Assembly: GCF_900108295.1 (NCBI RefSeq) | Contig: NZ_FNWK01000002.1 | Coordinates: forward strand, 496,001-560,000 | Length of the DNA stretch: 64,000 nt | Direction: 5' to 3' | From: Sphingopyxis sp. YR583 | GTDB lineage: Bacteria > Pseudomonadota > Alphaproteobacteria > Sphingomonadales > Sphingomonadaceae | Part shown: in pieces, positions 61,848 through 64,000 of the stretch | How the letters are laid out: every line of letters starts with the position of its first letter | How positions within the stretch are numbered: position 1 is the first letter of the stretch | Notes under the pieces: generated by a model | Told to the model about the DNA's origin: nothing | Database searches by the model: none | What the model saw: only the letters and a program-made list of their open reading frames with translations | Program-made: the position numbers and the translations under genes

Positions 61848-63365
61848 ATGGCGCTGGAGGGGAGAGCCGCCGCGCTCGAGGCGCTGGCGCAGGGTCGCGG
61901 CGCGGTCGTCTGGCAGCGGCTGATCGCCGATATCGAAACCCCGGTGTCGGCGGCGCTCAAGCTGATCGAACCGGGGCGCGGCGACTGGGTACTCGAATCG
62001 GTCGAGAGTGGCGAAACGCGCGGGCGCTATAGCCTGCTCGGGCTCGATCCCGATCTGATGTTCGAAGTCACCGGCGATGCCGCGCGCATCAACCGCGATT
62101 GGCGCAGCGACCGCGATGCGTTCCAGCCGCTCGCGACCCCCGCGTTGCAGGCGCTGCGCGACCTCGTCGCCGAATGCCGCTTCGACGTGCCCGACGGCCT
62201 GCCCAAGGCGCTCGCAACGCTCGTCGGCTTCTTCGCTTATGAAACCATCGGCCTCGTCGAGCGCATTCCGCGTGCGCCAGGCGCCGGGCTCGGCCTGCCC
62301 GACATGATATTCGTGCGCCCGACGACAATCCTCGTCTTCGACCGCCTTGCCGACGAACTGTTCCTGATCGCGCCGATCTGGCCGGACAAAACCGGCGCCA
62401 TCGACCGGATGATCGAAGCGGCGCAGGACCGGCTCGACACCATCGCCGCGCGTCTGTCGAGCGTCAGCGCCCACACCGAGCGCGCCGCAACCGACGCGCT
62501 GCCGACCGATATTGCGGCGAACCCCGCAACCCCGCCCGCGCGTTTCGCCGAAATGGTGGCGACCGCGAAGGATTATATCGCGGCGGGTGACATTTTTCAG
62601 GTCGTGCTGTCGCAGCGTTTCTCGACCCCGTTCGACCTGCCGCCCTTCGACCTCTATCGCGCGCTTCGCCGCATCAACCCCTCGCCCTTTCTCTATTTCC
62701 TCGACCTGCCGGGCTTTGCGCTGATCGGTTCGTCCCCCGAGATCCTCGTCCGGGTGCGCGACCACGAAATCACCATTCGCCCGATCGCCGGCACCCGCCC
62801 GCGCGGCCGCACGAGTGCAGAGGATGCCGAGAATCGCGAAAGCCTGCTCGCCGATCCCAAAGAACGCGCCGAACATCTGATGCTGCTCGACCTCGGCCGC
62901 AACGACGTCGGCCGCGCGGCGGTTGGCGGCAGCGTGACCGTCACCGACAGCTATACCGTCGAATTCTACAGCCATGTCATGCACATCGTATCCAATGTGA
63001 TCGGCCGCATCGCACCCGACAAGGATGCGATCGACGCGCTGTTCGCGGGCTTCCCCGCGGGCACGGTCAGCGGCGCCCCGAAAGTCCGCGCGTGCCAGAT
63101 CATCGCCGAACTCGAAGCCGACGCGCGCGGGCCCTACGCAGGTGGCGTCGGCTATTTCGCGCCCGACGGCAATATGGACAGCTGCATCGTGCTGCGCACC
63201 GCAATCGTCAAGGACGGCGAAATGCATGTCCAGGCGGGCGCGGGCATCGTCGCGGACAGCGATCCCGCTTATGAACAGCGCGAATGCGAAGCGAAGGCCG
63301 GCGCGCTGTTCGCTGCGGCGCGCGAGGCGGTGCGGCTCGCGGGCACGCCGGGTTACGGGCAGTAG
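61848..63365 (+). CDS. trpE: Anthranilate synthase component I
   Basis: 505 aa chorismate-utilising enzyme. Tryptophan feedback motif LES appears in WVLESVESGE. The catalytic domain has IRPIAGTRPRGRT, LMLLDLGRNDVGR and FPAGTVSGAPKVRACQII, and YAGGVGYFAPDGNMDSCI. It makes anthranilate with TrpG, whose gene starts 169 bases downstream beyond a repeat. It follows ppiD by 7 bases. Confidence 0.96.
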   Translation: MALEGRAAALEALAQGRGAVVWQRLIADIETPVSAALKLIEPGRGDWVLESVESGETRGRYSLLGLDPDLMFEVTGDAARINRDWRSDRDAFQPLATPALQALRDLVAECRFDVPDGLPKALATLVGFFAYETIGLVERIPRAPGAGLGLPDMIFVRPTTILVFDRLADELFLIAPIWPDKTGAIDRMIEAAQDRLDTIAARLSSVSAHTERAATDALPTDIAANPATPPARFAEMVATAKDYIAAGDIFQVVLSQRFSTPFDLPPFDLYRALRRINPSPFLYFLDLPGFALIGSSPEILVRVRDHEITIRPIAGTRPRGRTSAEDAENRESLLADPKERAEHLMLLDLGRNDVGRAAVGGSVTVTDSYTVEFYSHVMHIVSNVIGRIAPDKDAIDALFAGFPAGTVSGAPKVRACQIIAELEADARGPYAGGVGYFAPDGNMDSCIVLRTAIVKDGEMHVQAGAGIVADSDPAYEQRECEAKAGALFAAAREAVRLAGTPGYGQ

Positions 63366-63392
63366 TTGGGGCTACGGTAACCTCTCCTCCCT

Positions 63393-63464
63393 CGTCATTC
63401 CCGTAAAAGCGGGAACCCAGCGAGCCACCGTCGCAACTGGGTTCCCGCTTTCGCGGGAATGACG
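63393..63464. repeat. Paired-hairpin repeat between trpE and trpG
   Basis: Two inverted arms of 28 bases (63393-63420 and 63437-63464) match with two mismatches and are 16 bases apart. Each arm contains its own small hairpin (TTCCCG...CGGGAA). The core GTCATTCCCG...CGGGAA is a common extragenic palindromic repeat in proteobacterial genomes, often seen in sphingomonads. It sits inside the trpE-trpG gap. Confidence 0.8.
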
Positions 63465-63534
63465 AAGTTGGGATTGCAACGTCGAAAGCTACTTGTCCTT
63501 TCCCCACCGCCGCAAAAACGTTAGGGCCGCCGCC

Positions 63535-64000
63535 ATGATCCTCGTCATCGACAATTATGACAGCTTCACCTTCAACCTCGTTCATTATCTGATCGAGCTG
63601 GGTGTCGACGTGCGCGTCGAGCGCAACGATGCGTTGAGCGCGGCGGACGCACTCGCGACCGGCGCCGACGCGATCCTGATCTCGCCCGGCCCCTGCACGC
63701 CGAACGAGGCGGGCATCAGCCTCGACCTCGTCGCCGCCTGCGCCGACGCGCGCCGCCCGCTGCTCGGCGTCTGCCTCGGCCATCAGGCGATCGGCCAGCA
63801 TTTCGGCGGCACCGTGCAGCGCGGCCATCTGATGCACGGCAAGACGTCGCCCGTATGCCATGACAATAGCGGGCTTTACGCCGGTCTGCCCTCACCCTTT
63901 CAGGCGACCCGTTATCACAGCCTCGAGGTCGTCGATATTCCAGCCAGCCTCGTGATCAACGCGACGAGCGACGATGGCGCGGTGATGGGTTTCCGCCACA
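63535..64000 (+). CDS. trpG: Anthranilate synthase component II / PabA glutamine amidotransferase (partial)
   Basis: The first 155 codons are present; the gene runs off the right edge. It opens MILVIDNYDSFTFNLVHYLI, with oxyanion ISPGPCTPNEAG (about 49-60) and nucleophile Cys80 in GVCLGHQAIGQ. RYHSLEV follows near residue 125. It supplies ammonia to TrpE. The distance from trpE (169 bases with a repeat) makes strict coupling less likely. Confidence 0.95.
   Translation, partial: MILVIDNYDSFTFNLVHYLIELGVDVRVERNDALSAADALATGADAILISPGPCTPNEAGISLDLVAACADARRPLLGVCLGHQAIGQHFGGTVQRGHLMHGKTSPVCHDNSGLYAGLPSPFQATRYHSLEVVDIPASLVINATSDDGAVMGFRH

Overview
The window looks like ordinary chromosome from a GC-rich alphaproteobacterium of the order Sphingomonadales; Sphingopyxis is my best guess. 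This rests on GC-rich coding in all genes, conserved neighbourhoods (tpiA-secG-pyrG; ppiD-trpE-trpG), an alphaproteobacterial LexA site (GAAC-N7-GAAC) before uvrA, a UrcA-family protein, an XrtA/PEP-CTERM-type sugar transferase, and many small exported proteins of the kind common in sphingomonads. Genus-level placement is inference. There is no prophage, insertion sequence, CRISPR array or secretion-system cluster. No gene-free stretch exceeds about 280 bases.

Layout. 1-3.4 kb: edge of an exopolysaccharide locus (start of a PrsK-like kinase, EpsB_2-type sugar transferase, GDP-mannose pyrophosphorylase, AraC-type regulator). 3.4-7.8 kb: DUF885 peptidase, L,D-transpeptidase lipoprotein, HD-GYP protein. 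7.9-12.6 kb: acetate/glyoxylate regulator divergent from isocitrate lyase, then a TerC-type membrane protein and a small DUF465 protein behind a strikingly structured leader. 12.6-24.9 kb: crotonase with a coupled exported hydrolase, a membrane-anchored LuxR-type regulator, M20 amidohydrolase, DUF4893 lipoprotein, patatin and 3-hydroxybutyrate dehydrogenase, YpfJ-type metallopeptidase, amidohydrolase, HPP membrane protein, S9 peptidase, cupin. 25-33.4 kb: valS, a small exported protein, a MATE exporter, a LytS/LytTR two-component pair, and small exported proteins including UrcA. 33.5-42.1 kb: BCCT transporter, M13 peptidase, SOS-controlled uvrA, secreted GH5 glycosidase. 42.2-49.6 kb: DoxX protein, enoyl-reductase-like protein with thioesterase, an EF-hand protein beside an OmpR/EnvZ-type pair, second DUF885 peptidase. 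49.7-55.9 kb: DUF1328, FKBP, Rap1a/Tai-like protein, tRNA-Gly, dinB, prfC, small exported proteins and a lower-GC islet. 56-64 kb: Crp-type regulator, pyrG, secG, tpiA, ppiD, trpE, and the start of trpG.

How the genes fit together. Much of the accessory content is exported hydrolases for peptides (two DUF885, M13, S9, M20, YpfJ-like, amidohydrolase) and for glucan (GH5), consistent with a heterotroph that scavenges polymers. Storage and acetate metabolism are represented by 3-hydroxybutyrate dehydrogenase with patatin, isocitrate lyase with its divergent regulator, and the crotonase. The most unusual signal I see is not a protein. The leader ahead of the DUF465-TerC pair has a hairpin that covers the whole Shine-Dalgarno, and two upstream segments that can form mutually exclusive helices. 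This reads like an undescribed riboregulator. Other points worth a look are the LuxR-type DNA-binding domain tethered to an extracytoplasmic domain, the EF-hand protein beside a two-component system, PhaR-like sites before patatin-bdhA, a LacI-type operator before the GH5 gene, and a paired-hairpin repeat splitting trpE from trpG.
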